From Ampelocalamus luodianensis (Eukaryota > Streptophyta > Magnoliopsida > Poales > Poaceae): a DNA stretch of 64,000 bases. A program made the translations under genes and the position numbers. How positions within the stretch are numbered: position 1 is the first letter of the stretch; each line of letters begins with the position of its first letter. The stretch lies in the NCBI GenBank assembly GCA_036346255.1, contig CM070622.1, positions 26,686,751 to 26,750,750 on the forward strand, given 5' to 3'. Shown piece after piece: positions 33,521-44,899 of this stretch. Under the pieces are notes generated by a model. The model was not told the origin of the DNA and did not search any database. It was given only the letters and a program-made list of their open reading frames with translations.

Positions 33521-34950
33521 TCTCCCACCTCATGTGAGGATAAGGATATTGCTTTGCTAGAGGACCTTGTGCCATGCTCCTTGATCTGCCCAAGTCTTGT
33601 GAAAATTGCAATAACTTGAAGATGAACTTAAAGCAGGCGGATCATAAAATTCTTTGAAATACAAGCTTCTTTACTTGAGCCGATTGATTCATGCTTGAAC
33701 TGTCCTAAGTTAAGCTGCTGAACTTAAAGTGTCTCTAAGCATTTCAAGATATGATTGATCATGATAGGAAGTTGGCTCGGTTGCTTCTAAGGACCTGTTA
33801 GCTCACCATGCATTAATTGTAACAAACTAAAATCGACTTAATTGCTTTGGATGAGAAATATGTGAAGCTAACTAAGGACCTTCTAGAAAGCCACATTGTG
33901 CTTGTAATGTGATTGATGGTGTGGGGAGAACCCCGGGTAAGGGTGAGGCGCCAGAGAGGCGAAACCAACCCGCTATTAGTAGGACTGTCCCTCAGTCGGT
34001 GTGTGTGCACAAGCCATTCTTTCCTCTACTAGTGGTTCTTCTTACGCTCCCTTACCTTCTCTTGTCTCTTCTTTCCCTGCTCTTCTTGCACCTCTCTCTT
34101 TCGGGAGTGCAATACACTATGAACACTATCGAGAGATTTGTAGGAGGCAAGAAGAAGCTCAATCTTATTCTAGACCAATCTAAGATCTGCAGATTTAATC
34201 AAGGTCTAGGATATGATTTTTATGAGGACATAGGAAGCATCCACCGCCGTGTTAGACCCATAGCACAGTGTGATCAAGACTAAGCCAGGACCGAGAAAGT
34301 CCAATTTAAGTCGGCGGGCTATGTCGAGGATTCTGACAGATGAGTGTTTCCACCTCATCGCTGACCTCTCGAGAAGGCGAAGCCTCCTGTGCTACTTCTA
34401 CCTCTCGGAAGGTGAAGTATCATTTGCATCTTCCGAGCTAAGCCGGGAAGGATGGACACACCAGTTGATCGATGCTTGGTGCGCCAAGATCGCGTGAGAG
34501 ACCGTGTTGAGTCTCTTAGGCGTATTCGTGGTCGGCCCGGACCTTGAGTGCACCTAGGACCAACACGAGGTCTAGGACATTAAGTGCGTGTTTGGGCGAT
34601 GTCGAGGACTCGGTTTCCGAGTTTTCGGTTTTTGTCCTCGATATGCTCTGGTCGTGACTTCCGCCATCCCGAGGGTAGATCTCGTTTTCTCCATCGAGAT
34701 AGCTACCCGCGGCGTGATCGACTTATTCTGCGGTGTTCCACTCGCTCTCCGTGCGATCGGACCTATGACCAGTCCGCTCATAGACCTTACGCTTTGAGTG
34801 ACAGAGCGTAGGGTAGATAGAGGTCGATCGTGCTTGACTACTTCATCCGCTCGACGTGTTACTCGAGATTAGGTGCCAAAATCACCGTTGATTTACCCAG
34901 TCTTTAGACTTTACTCTCTTGTTGACTCAGTTCGCGGGTAGGGAAGGGAA
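33521..34950 (+). pseudogene. SIRE-like gag-pol junction remnants
   Basis: Several short frames carry pieces typical of this junction, including a coiled-coil trace (33540-33900) and HYEHYREICRRQEEAQSYS near 34120-34175. They are not continuous, and no complete domain can be drawn. Confidence 0.4.
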
Positions 34951-36300
34951 AGGTTTGGCTCATCGACTCGGGTGTTCTCGACACATGACCGAGATTCTTG
35001 TTGGTTTTCTTCCTAGTCCGTGCTCCGGTGATGAGAAGATCACCTTCGAGATGCTTCATCTGGCGCGTCATCGCCAAAGGTGCACCGTGCGTGAATGATT
35101 CTTTCTTTTGAAAGATGTTGCTTTGGTTAGCAAGCTGCAGTACAATTTGCTTTCGTTTCTCACTTATCGATGACGGTTTGAGGTGAGCTTTAAGAAAACA
35201 ATTGCAAAATTCTTGATTCTTGGTGAGTCCGGTTTGCGGATTTCGTTATGGGAGGATCTTTCGTCTTGAGTTTTCGAGTCGTCGATGATCCTCTCGGTGT
35301 TTAGTTGCTTCGAGTCCCGTGATCTCTTTCGGCATAGGAGACTTGGTCATATTGGATTTGACCATTTGACCCTAGTTAGCGCCACGATCTCATTCGTGGT
35401 GCGCAAACTCAAGATGGTCAAAGATCTTGTTTGTGCTCCATGCCGAAACACGGCAAGATGGTTCTGCTTCTCATCCTCCGGTCCACGATTATTATGACCG
35501 ATGCACCGGTGACACCGCTCCACATGGACACGCAGTTGGACCAAAGCCGACGAGTCGATCGGCAGGAGGAAGTGGTATGTTCTTGTTGTGGTCGATGACT
35601 TCTCGAGGTATTCTTGGGTGTTTTTCTTAGCCTCGAAGGATGAGACTTTTCATATTTCCGAGGTCTTTTAGTAGGCTTTCTGCTGAGCTTCCAGTGCCTT
35701 ACAAGCGATCCATGATGACAATGGCACGGAGTTCAAGAATTCCTACTTTGAGAGTTTTTTGTGGGAGAGGCAGTGTAGAGCACGGTTCTCTTCTCCATAC
35801 GTCCTCGTGAGAATGGCGTTGTGGAGAGGAAGAACCGTACCTTGGTCGAGATGGCGGGGCGATGCTTGATGAGTACTCTACCGGGAAGTTTTGGGTGAAG
35901 CCATTGCAATCGCGTGCCATGTTTCAATCGAGTTTTCTTCGGGCACTCTTGCACCGCACTTCTTATGAGCTGATATACGGTGCAAAGCCAGCGTCTCTCA
36001 TTTTCGCGTGTTTGGTTGCAAGTGCTTTATTCAGAGTCCGGGAACCTAGACAAGTTCGAGTCACGTTCCTGTGACGGTATCTTTCTAGGCTACTCGACTT
36101 CTTCGCGGGCTTATAGGGTCTGGAACTGCGAGTTTAGCAAGTTGGTAGAATCCTGCGAGGTGACCTTTGACGAGGCCAGTCCGGGGACTAGGCCAGATAT
36201 CTCAGGTTCTTTAGAGCGATCGAGACCATCTTTGTGGACGATGAGGGCGTTGGAGCGATAGTTGTTTACCGATCCACTCTCATACTCCCCTTGAGATGCC
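34951..36300 (+). pseudogene. SIRE-like protease and integrase, frameshifted
   Basis: Protease active-site region LIDSG is at about 34962-34976. The pre-integrase region FRHRRLGHIGFDHLT lies at 35328-35372 and KMVKDLVCAPC at about 35412-35444. The core has HMDT (about 35522), DDNGTEFKN with the second Asp (about 35715-35741) and GVVERKNRTLVEMAG with Glu (about 35815-35860). Frames change at least five times. Integrase precedes RT, as in copia. Confidence 0.7.
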
Positions 36301-36749
36301 TTCTTCCACGACACCTCAAGGTGATCAGCCCTTGCCTACCGTTTCCTCCGGAGCTAGTGGCTCTGTTCCTGCCTCGTTTGCACACGAGGTAGAGGCCACT
36401 TCTTCTCCTCATCCAGGACCTCCCCGACATATCCAGAGAAGACATCCTTGAGCGGATGATTGGAGACCTCTTGAGCGTGTCACACGCTCTAAGTCTGCAG
36501 CTTTCTCAGTGTCTCCATTACGCCTTTGTTGCCTCCTTTGAGTCCAGGACGTTTGTCACGCCCTTTACGATGAGTCTTGGGTCAATGCCATGCATGAGGA
36601 GCTAGAAAATTTCGAGAGGAACAAGTGCAGTAAACTTGTCGAGCCCCGCAAGGTCACAATATTATTGGGACTAAGTGGGTGTTCAAGAACAAGCGAGCGA
36701 GGATGGAGTGGTTATTGAAACAAGGCTAGGCCCAGTAGCTGGGGTTCTC

Positions 36750-37402
36750 CTGTGTTGAGGGTCTAGATTTGAGGAGACCTTTGCCCTGTAGCTAGACTTG
36801 AAGCCATTAGAATCCTGCTTGCCTTTGCAGCTTCTAAGGGTTTCAAGCTTTACTAGATGGACGTCAAGAGTGCCTTTCTCAATGGCTTTATTGAGGAAGA
36901 GATCTACGTCCGACAGCCTCCAGGTTTCGAAAACCCCAAATACCCAAACCATGTCTTCAAGCTTTCCAAAGCTTTGTATGGACTTAAGCAAGCCCCGAGA
37001 GCTTGGTATGAGAGGCTTAAGTCCTACTTGTTAAGTCATGGTTTTGAGATGGGTAAAGTAGACAAGACCTTGTTCATCCGTCGGCATGGCACTGATCTCC
37101 TGCTCGTCCAGATTTATGTGGATGACATCATCTTTGGCGGCTCTTCCCATACTCAGTTTCACAGCCTCTCGGATGTCATGAGCACCGAGTTTGAGATGAG
37201 TATGATGGGTGAGTTGACTTTCTTCCTTGGCTTTCAGATCAAGCAGACTCGGGAGGGTACCTTTCTTCATCAGGGAAAGTACACTCGTGACCTCCTGAGA
37301 CGCTTCGACATGAGTGATGGTAAGCCTGTGTCGACTCCCATGGCTTCTGCAGACCTAGATGAGGATGGCGAGCCGCTTGATCAAAGGACTTTCGCGGCAT
37401 GA
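36750..37402 (+). pseudogene. SIRE-like copia reverse transcriptase, largely intact
   Basis: The open frame 36857-37402 has MDVKSAFLNGFIEEEIYVRQ, KALYGLKQAPRAWYERL, LVQIYVDDIIFGG (catalytic YVDD at about 37118-37129) and LTFFLGFQIKQ. This is the best conserved coding region of the element. The upstream end of RT is in other frames (LEASRILLAFAASKGFK-like near 36800-36845), and a TAG stands directly before MDVKS (36854-36856). The C-terminal end leads into MASADLDEDGEP and then breaks. Confidence 0.8.
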
Positions 37403-38010
37403 TTGGCTCCTCTTGTACCTCACGCCTCGAGACCGGACATACATTTTCCTCCGTATGCGTGCGCTCCGTTTCGAGCTTCTCTCGCGTTTCTCACCGCTGT
37501 GCAGTGAAGCGTATCTTCGGTACTGCGAGCTACCATTGACTATGGTATCGGTACTCTTCCTCATCTGTCTTTCCTTGAGAGCCTTCTCGATGCGGACTTT
37601 GCCGGTGTAGGATAGATAGGAAGAGCACTTTCCGCACTGCCAATTTATGGCACTTCTCTTGTTTCTGGTCTTCAAGGCGATCCGGTGTTGCCTGATCCAC
37701 CGCAGAGGCCGAGTACGTTGTCGCAGCACGGCTTGTAGCCAAGTGCTCGGATGGCTTCGACCTACGGGACTTTGGGTTAGTTATCGGCGGTGTTCCACTC
37801 TTTTGTGATAATACTTGATTAACATTGCCAAGAACCTAGTGCAACACTCCGGACCAAGCACATTGATATCCGTTATCACTTCCTTAGAGACCATGTAGAG
37901 AAGGGCGATATAGTGCTCCGTTTGTGGAAAGTGACCACCGCTTGGTGACATCTTCACCAAGCCATTGGATAGTTCGAGGTTTTGACTCTACGGGAGAGCT
38001 TGGGGTGGTC
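37403..38010 (+). pseudogene. SIRE-like RNase H remnant
   Basis: Pieces of the copia RNase H are readable: a LESLLDADFAG-like stretch near 37577-37610, LSQHG-like near 37715 and HIDIRYHFLRDHVEKGDIVL at about 37861-37920. Several frame changes and lost bases separate them. Confidence 0.6.
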
Positions 38011-39724
38011 TGTCCTATGGACTCAGTAGTGAGGGGAGTTTCTATTCTTTCTCGCTTACTATACTAATTATGCTTTTACTCCTTGTTGTTGCATTGCATT
38101 TTGGGTGCATTTGGGATTAGTCCTCCTAGCATAGATTAGAGTGTTTCTCTAGTCGAGTTGCTTAGACTTCGACTCTTATCTTGTGATTCTAGGATGTCGC
38201 TTATTAGTTGTCTCTCTTCTCACTAGGTTGAGCTCACTCACTGCTTATAGGTTCTAGCGAGGGACGGGCCACCCTCGGGTAGACAGGGTACGTGTTTGCT
38301 CCCAGGTGTGTTAGGTAGGCAGTTGATAGTCCTAGAGTCATATGGGGGTAGATGAGAGTCAGTCCGAGCCATAGTTTTCTCTTTATCTTATCTATGCTTT
38401 AAGGTGTCTTTTCTTTGTTTTTCTTTGCCAGCCTCTCGTTTTTATTGCTTTAGTTCAGGGGGAGTTCATTTGGGAGCTTCTGGAGCTTAATGTTGACTTA
38501 ACTCAACTTGAACTAAAAGTTGAGGGTGAGCTGGATTTTCTTGCATTTCAACATTCTGCATTGTAATATAACTACATTGAGCCTTGGTTATTATCCTGCT
38601 ATGACATGTTTAACAATGCTTTATACCTTGCCATGACTTGTGCTTATATGCTAGATTTATCATGACTTCATATGTGTAGCCTAGCTTTTGCTATGATAAG
38701 TTAATTAAAATTGCTCAACTGAAATTAAAACTTGTCATGCTAGCATTTGAGTTTAATCTATCTTTAGCTATCCATGTATGATTCATGCCATGTCAAATAG
38801 GTTGAGTTGAGCCTTGAATCTATGTTGAGCCTTAGATTGAGCTATTTTCGTCTCTTGATACATCATAAGTTAGCACAATCTGTTTAAAGCAAAAAGATCT
38901 CTTTCTATGTGCGAAAAAACTGATTTCACCAATTCTTTCTCATGAGACGGCTTGCCATTGCACTAGGCATGAACTCAGGGGGAGTTTTGGATGACCTAGA
39001 CTATCTTCTTAAGCTTCTCGCTTGGAGTAGTCGCATAAGGCTTGAGATCTAGCACATGACAAAATTCTTGGTTGAAAACAATACATAAGCTTTAAAAGAA
39101 AATATGTCAAGTGTGCAAAATTTGCTTAATCATCTAAAGATGAAAAGTGCTTAAACACATGATACACTCTTGAGCTTGTAGCACTCTAATTGACTCAATA
39201 TTAGCTTCCTTGTTCCGCAGCTTATTGACATGACTCGCATCATCCTTGGATATCTCTAGTTAGACTTTGCTTATTGATGACTTGACATGCTCATAATATG
39301 CATTTCATTTCAGATCGTCATCTATGTGCTCAAGCTAGGATATACATGTCTTGTCATGATCTAGATAGCCTTTTATTGAGTTATGGCTGGGTGTAATTCA
39401 TTATGGTCATTATGGATAATTCTCATGGCTCAACATGCTTAAAATAAATCGACTTCAGCCATTTTCATCCATTGACATGTCATATTCCCTCTTTTGCATC
39501 TTGATGTGTTTATTGCCAAAAGGGGGAGAATAGTAAAGAAAAAGGGAGAGAATAGAGAAGAAAAAGCTCTTTGGAGAAAAGATTTGCTCCTTCAGTTGTT
39601 GCTCTAGTATTCCTTCTGTCGACATGGTCATGAGTTTCATTCTTTTCTTTGGACCATGTTGGACTTTGCAAATCAAACTCATCTTCATGTTTTTGGGTTT
39701 GTCAATATACTCATCAAGGGAGAT
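38011..39724 (+). other. 3' non-coding region of SIRE-like element with polypurine tracts
   Basis: No coding frame is visible. GGGGGAG-type tracts occur at about 38458-38465, 38980-38986 and 39518-39528 (AAAAGGGGGAG). The tract CAAGGGAGA at 39715-39723 directly precedes the 3' LTR and is the likely plus-strand primer. Confidence 0.6.
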
Positions 39725-41709
39725 TGATGAGACCATGTGGAGGTCATCCATGTGTGTGATGAGTAATTGACATTGGTTTAGAGTCGAGTCGTTGCGTGGT
39801 GCAATCGGACTCGATCTAAGTCGAGTTTGGTTTGGGTGGTTGGTCGAGTCGTTGCATGGCGCAATCGGACTCAGTGGATGTGGTCAAACAGTGGTCGTAA
39901 GGGATTAGGTTGCTTATTACTGTTTGTTCGATGTGTTTGGACTTCGACATGGTAAGTATGATGGTAGTTATGCTTTCATGTATCGGCGGTGCTAGTTGAT
40001 GTGTTTCTTGTGCGTGTGTTGCGGGACATCGAGTGAAGTCGTGGAAAGACACGGTGGACCGGACTAGCGCGGTGGCGCCGAGGTCGAAATGGTCGGGATG
40101 TGTCGAAGACGACGTGGACTCGAGGTGGTTGCGAGTCGTCGCGAGACAAGGAGCGCAGCTTCGGAACGACATCGAGTGAAGTCGTGGAGAAACACGCGGA
40201 CGGACTAGGCGCGGTGGCGCTGAGGTCGAAGCGGTCGGGATGTGTCGAGACGACGTGAACTTCGAGGTGGTTACGACATCGGTGAAGTCGTGGAGAGACA
40301 CGGTGGACGGACTAAGCGCAGTGGCGCCGAGGTCGAAGCGATCGGGATGTGTCGAAGGCAGCGTGGACTCGATGTGGTTGCGGCGTGCGAGACAAGGAGC
40401 AAGGAAGCTTCTGGAAGGTGCGGGGAGGCGAAATGGGAATTTCGCAAGGCTGCCTGGGGGGCGCGGCAGTGGGACTTAGCGGGCGTAGCAGGTGGAGACC
40501 GTTAGCCATGAGCTATAAATAGGTTGGAGGGCTGCAAGCCCCATTGAACACTTCAAGGGATTTCAGGGTTTCCTTTAGTCAAAAGAGGCATGAGAGTCCG
40601 CTTTGGCTTGAGCTTTAGTGGTTGAGAGTTGTTGGGAGAGGCGAGTTGTGTTCCCTCGTGTCCCCGTTGGTCTCTTGAGAGACGTGTATCATCTCCTCTT
40701 AAGCATGTATGGGTTGTGTTCTTGAGTTGGAGAGGGAGAGATTGGTTTGACAAACTTGTAATCTTCCCTGTTCGAATGTCCATGCGTATGGGGATGTATC
40801 TCTTTGTATTTCTCTCTTGATTCAATGAATGAAAATCTGAAGTTTTCCTCTGTTCTTGCTCTCTGTTCTCTCATTCTTAGTTCTCCCTTTTGGGTTGATT
40901 CTTGAGATTTCGTGTTGGGAGCTTTGCTTGATTTCCTTTCTTGATCTAGCTTGCGTGACATGTGGGAACACATCTAGGATCTTCTTGATCATCAATCACC
41001 CACGAGTAAGTCTTTAGATCATATTTTGATTTTTGACTCGGTTTTGGAGCACCCTTCGTTCAAACTGAAAAAGATAGGAACTTTGGCAAGGATCTTGACG
41101 ATCGTTGCATGGAATAGGTTCCTGACATCTTTGAGAAGGTGTGTGTCAAGTTTCGTGAAGTTTGGAGTTGTGGAGCAAAAGTTAGATCAATTTCCGATCT
41201 CGAAATCGTGCTGAAATTCAGTTTCTTGTGCTGATTTTACTGTAGCTACGAGTACTATTCGTTTCGAGTTCTTGCTACGAGTACTGTAGCATCGAGTTCT
41301 TATTCATTTCGAGTGCTAGCTACGAGTACTGTAGCACAACACTGTAGCCACGAGTACTGTAGCATCGAGTACTATTCATTTCGAGTTCTTGCTCACAGTG
41401 CGTAGAGCAAGGCTTTGTAGCTTTCGAGTACTACTCTTTTGAGCACTGTTCATTTTCGAGTACAAGCTACGAGTACTGCTCATCGACCACTGTACTTTCG
41501 AGTACTGTTCATCAGGCTGTCTTCTTGTGTTTGTGGTCATTTCTTTTGGGGTTTTGATTGGATTCAATACAAGTCTTCCGCTGTGCTTGATTGATTGATC
41601 TTCATAGCTTTCATAGCTATTGGAGTGATATTCGTATTGAATTTGATTTGAAGACAAAAAGAGTTTGTGCTCCTATTCAACCCACTCTAGTCGCTATTTC
41701 GGTCCAACA
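39725..41709 (+). repeat. 3' LTR of SIRE-like element
   Basis: It starts TGATGAGACCATG after a polypurine tract and ends GGTCCAACA. Its U3 has three copies of the tandem unit (starts near 40024, 40171 and 40277), one more than the 5' LTR; the middle copy is shorter. A TATA box lies at 40512-40523. The GAGTACTGTAGCA-like array spans about 41240-41515. Confidence 0.82.
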
Positions 41710-43250
41710 GCAGGAATGATGGAATCTAGTAGCACAGACAATGTACCTATATTTAAGTGGTGCTCTTTTTGGCAAGACGGCCTTTTTTCTCAGGTGTAGG
41801 AGTAGTGTTGGCAGGTAGCACATATTCTGAGTTGCAATACATTACGTAGTCTGTAAGGGCAATGTATAGGCAGGGTAAATCAGACAATCGATTATTTGAC
41901 AACCAGTAGGTAAACAATGGTGGGGAACAACAAAATTTAATGACAATCTAGTTTTTTACATGTTCGGTTTTGAAGCAGACTAATATATGCTGAGTTGGTA
42001 CCTCTTGAGTGTAACATGACTATACTATGCGATAACATCACACAGGTAACCAGTATGCATATTAGATGCAAAGATGTTACCGCATAGATACAAAGCATAC
42101 GAAGACGGCCAGAGTTCCCTGCTAGATTTGAGCGCACATTGGCAGAAATTTATCTACCATGTTGACCATTTTGGTACCTACCAATTCTGCAAACTCTGAA
42201 AGGAATTTGCATCTAGTCCTACAAATATGTATGAAATCAATAAAAGAAGTAGCTTAAGAGATACCTAGATTGATTCCATAGAACTTGGTATAAAGTATAA
42301 CTGACTTATCTTTTAGACATAGAGAAACTGTGTCATCAACAAGGCAAGACGATAGGCAGATGCATTCGTACACAGTTATACTACTGTGCCAAGGTACAAC
42401 CCATAGGAAAGTAGCCACAAAACCCAACCCCACTGGGCTACGGTTCACTGAAGATGCAAGCAAAAGGAGAATAACAATAGACAGTAATTTGTAGGGCAAC
42501 AGTAGTAAACACTTACACTGCTTCGATCTTTTTTCCAGCATAGTCAACAATACTTTCTTTCTCAGCGGAGTAGACAACTTCCTTTGTATGACATTCAGGT
42601 TGCATGGACTGTACAAAACATGTATGTAAGCAGCCATATGGAAACAAGCAGACAATATGTTCATACAACATAATAGCATGGGGTCGAATCTGATCTACTT
42701 GTTGTACTGCATAAACAACGATGGTGAAACACAAGCCAAGGAAGAGGCGGTAAAACAAGAACAAGGAAAACATGTTAGGCAAAAGACAGGTACACGGACA
42801 CCATAGGAATAAAGGGGGGGAGGGACACCTAGAACTTGAAACAAGTGGCAGCCCGCGAAAATCATGAGACGAGGAAGAAGCAAATTGATCATAGGCCATG
42901 AAAACAATGGAGTCGCGTACTCGTACAAGATGAAAAAACACAAACTGCAGAAGGAGGTAGAGTGAGCATATGAGAAACAAAGCAAAGAGAGCACGTGAGG
43001 AATAACCGAAAGAATGAGGAAGGGAACCATCTACCATGGACTCTGACATGGAATTCATGGAAGGGTAAAACCTGAATAGCTAAACACCAAACATAAGGTA
43101 TCGCAAAATAAAAAATGGACCGACAGGGACAGACAGAAACAACACAACACACCGAAAGAACACAACTAGGGGAGACCCTGCAAGCACAGAGAAGCAAGGT
43201 GGACATCGCAGCCACAAACATGGACGTAGGCACATCTACGTAGGCAAATT
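41710..43250 (-). other. Gene-like island with minus-strand candidate exons
   Basis: No transposon motif is recognised. On the minus strand, 42608-42517 is bounded by AG and GTAAGT and encodes SMQPECHTKEVVYSAEKESI... in one frame. 41850-41753 follows a CTTACAG acceptor and reads YVMYCNSEYVLPANTTPTPE to a TAA. T-rich intron-like sequence lies between. I do not recognise the protein. The 3' end is cut close by the SIRE-like LTR, and the 5' side by an LTR start at 43251. A long minus frame (43058-42513) covers the first exon but is mostly intron-like. Confidence 0.4.
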
Positions 43251-44899
43251 TGTAATGTTCTAAAATTTGGCTTTTCAAAAATCTTTTGAGTAGTTTAGGT
43301 CTCTAGAAAATTTCACCAATTTTATTTGATTTAATAAAGTTTAATCGGGATTTTTCTCAATTCAAAATATTTAATTTGACTATCTAAATTCCAATTAAAT
43401 CAAAACCAGTGTTATTTGGCTTCCTTGTGTTCCAAGGATTTTTTTTGGTTTTTTATGGGGTTTTTTTTTCCGAGTTTGTTTGCTATTTATTTGGTCTTCT
43501 TGATTTTCGGCTTTTTCTTTATTCCAAATTTCCACTTCCTTTTCTCTCTCCTCTACCACGTGGCCGCTATACTACATACCGGTTATTGTTCATCATCATC
43601 TTCCCAACCAAACAGAGAATCCATCTCTTGTACGCGCACAAGCCGCAATTTTCTAATTTTCGATCTCCCTCCTCGGTGCATATAAAAGGAAACCGACCGT
43701 GTCATATTGATCTTCTTGATCTCCTCTTCCAATCCCCCAAATTGGTTTCCTCTGAGTTGCTCTCGTTTCATCGCAATCTGCAAAAGAACTGAGCTCCACC
43801 AAAGGTCTTCTCTGTCGAGTTCTGCTCCCATCCGATGTCCCTTGGTTGAACCGTCTGTGCCGTTGAGTTCGCATCGTCGCGTTCTACGTCATGCTTCCAT
43901 CCCCATCGCCTGAAGACCACCGAATCACTGCCGGCCATGTCGAGCTATGACACTGAAACGTGTTCATCATGTCCCCCGCTTCCTCGGTGAGTTTTTCCAA
44001 AATCTGATTGCGTCATCTCGTGTCCCTCGTTGAGACCTATTTTTCCCATATTTTAGTTTCAAGTTTCATCCATCATACACCGAGAATCGAGCGTTCTCTC
44101 CTTTAGGCCTATCTCCCTTCTCCGGCCAAATACTATGCAACCATTGATCCACTGCCTTCATCTCCACCGTCGTTGGGTTCGCGTCATCGAGTTCTATGCC
44201 ATGCTCCTCCTTTTCCGCGAGCATCGCGGAAGTGGTGTGCCACCGCGAGGCCGCGTCAACCGCCGTTCTTTGCCTCGCATTGGCGACTACCACCTCGCCT
44301 CATTGTTTTGACCGCGTCAGCATCTTTGCCTCATCGTCGTCGTTCCGTTTTGCCCTTTGGCGTCCACCGCCGATGTCGTGCACCATTAACCGTAGTGAAG
44401 CTTCATGTTTCCTGGCCGTTGCTTTGTTCCGATGTCTCTGTTGATTCATTCTCTGTGTGTGCTCCTCTCGTGCTCTGTTGATTCCGTTGTCTCCCTTCCT
44501 TCCTCTCTTCCATGTGGGCCCAAGAGTAAATATCTCTTCTTCTATTATTCTTTGGACATCCAACTCATGCTTGCTATGTTAATTCTTTTCCTCTCTGTTG
44601 ATTGGCCGTATGTCATTCACACAAACCAAGTCATTATCAACTCTCCTCTCATTTACATGTGGACCCCATGTCACCCTCCCAATTAAAAACCCTAGATTTC
44701 CTCTCACCTACAAGCGGGTCCCGCATGCTAGTCAAACCTTGGTCAAACCCTAGTTCATGAGCTTGATCCACCGTGGACTAGCATCTCTCCGTGGACCTAG
44801 TCCATTGACCAGTGGCCCACATGTCGCTCTCTCTACCTTTTTCTGGAATTATTTTAATTCTAGAAATTCATAAATATCAATAGGTCCCACATGTCATAC
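43251..44899 (+). mobile_element. Truncated gypsy LTR, TGTAAT start
   Basis: It starts TGTAATGTTC after AAATT and has a TATA box at 43679-43688 and a C/T-rich leader, like the LTRs at 18341 and 26869. It ends abruptly at 44899, where the minus-strand gypsy LTR begins. The frame 43409-43792 and others here follow leader composition and show no protein motif. Confidence 0.5.
43679..43688 (+). promoter_or_regulatory. TATA box of truncated LTR
   Basis: ATATAAAAGG about 430 bp into the LTR, followed by a C/T-rich leader. Confidence 0.45.

Larger units (their letters stand above)
30036..41709 (+). mobile_element. SIRE-like (Maximus) copia retrotransposon, degraded
   Basis: Two LTRs of about 1.98 kb (30036-32016 and 39725-41709) enclose gag and pol in copia order (protease, integrase, RT, RNase H) and a long 3' non-coding region with repeated AAAGGGGGAGA-like tracts. 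Integrase before RT defines copia; the long 3' region with several GGGGGAG tracts is typical of SIRE-like elements. No matching target duplication is found: the base group after the right LTR is GCAGG, while the left flank reads ...GCTTGTGTGGA. Confidence 0.78.

Noticed and set aside
42513..43058. 181-codon hydrophobic minus-strand frame as a membrane protein
   Set aside because: Most of it is T-rich intron-like sequence read as Leu/Phe; only its last 30 codons coincide with a plausible exon.
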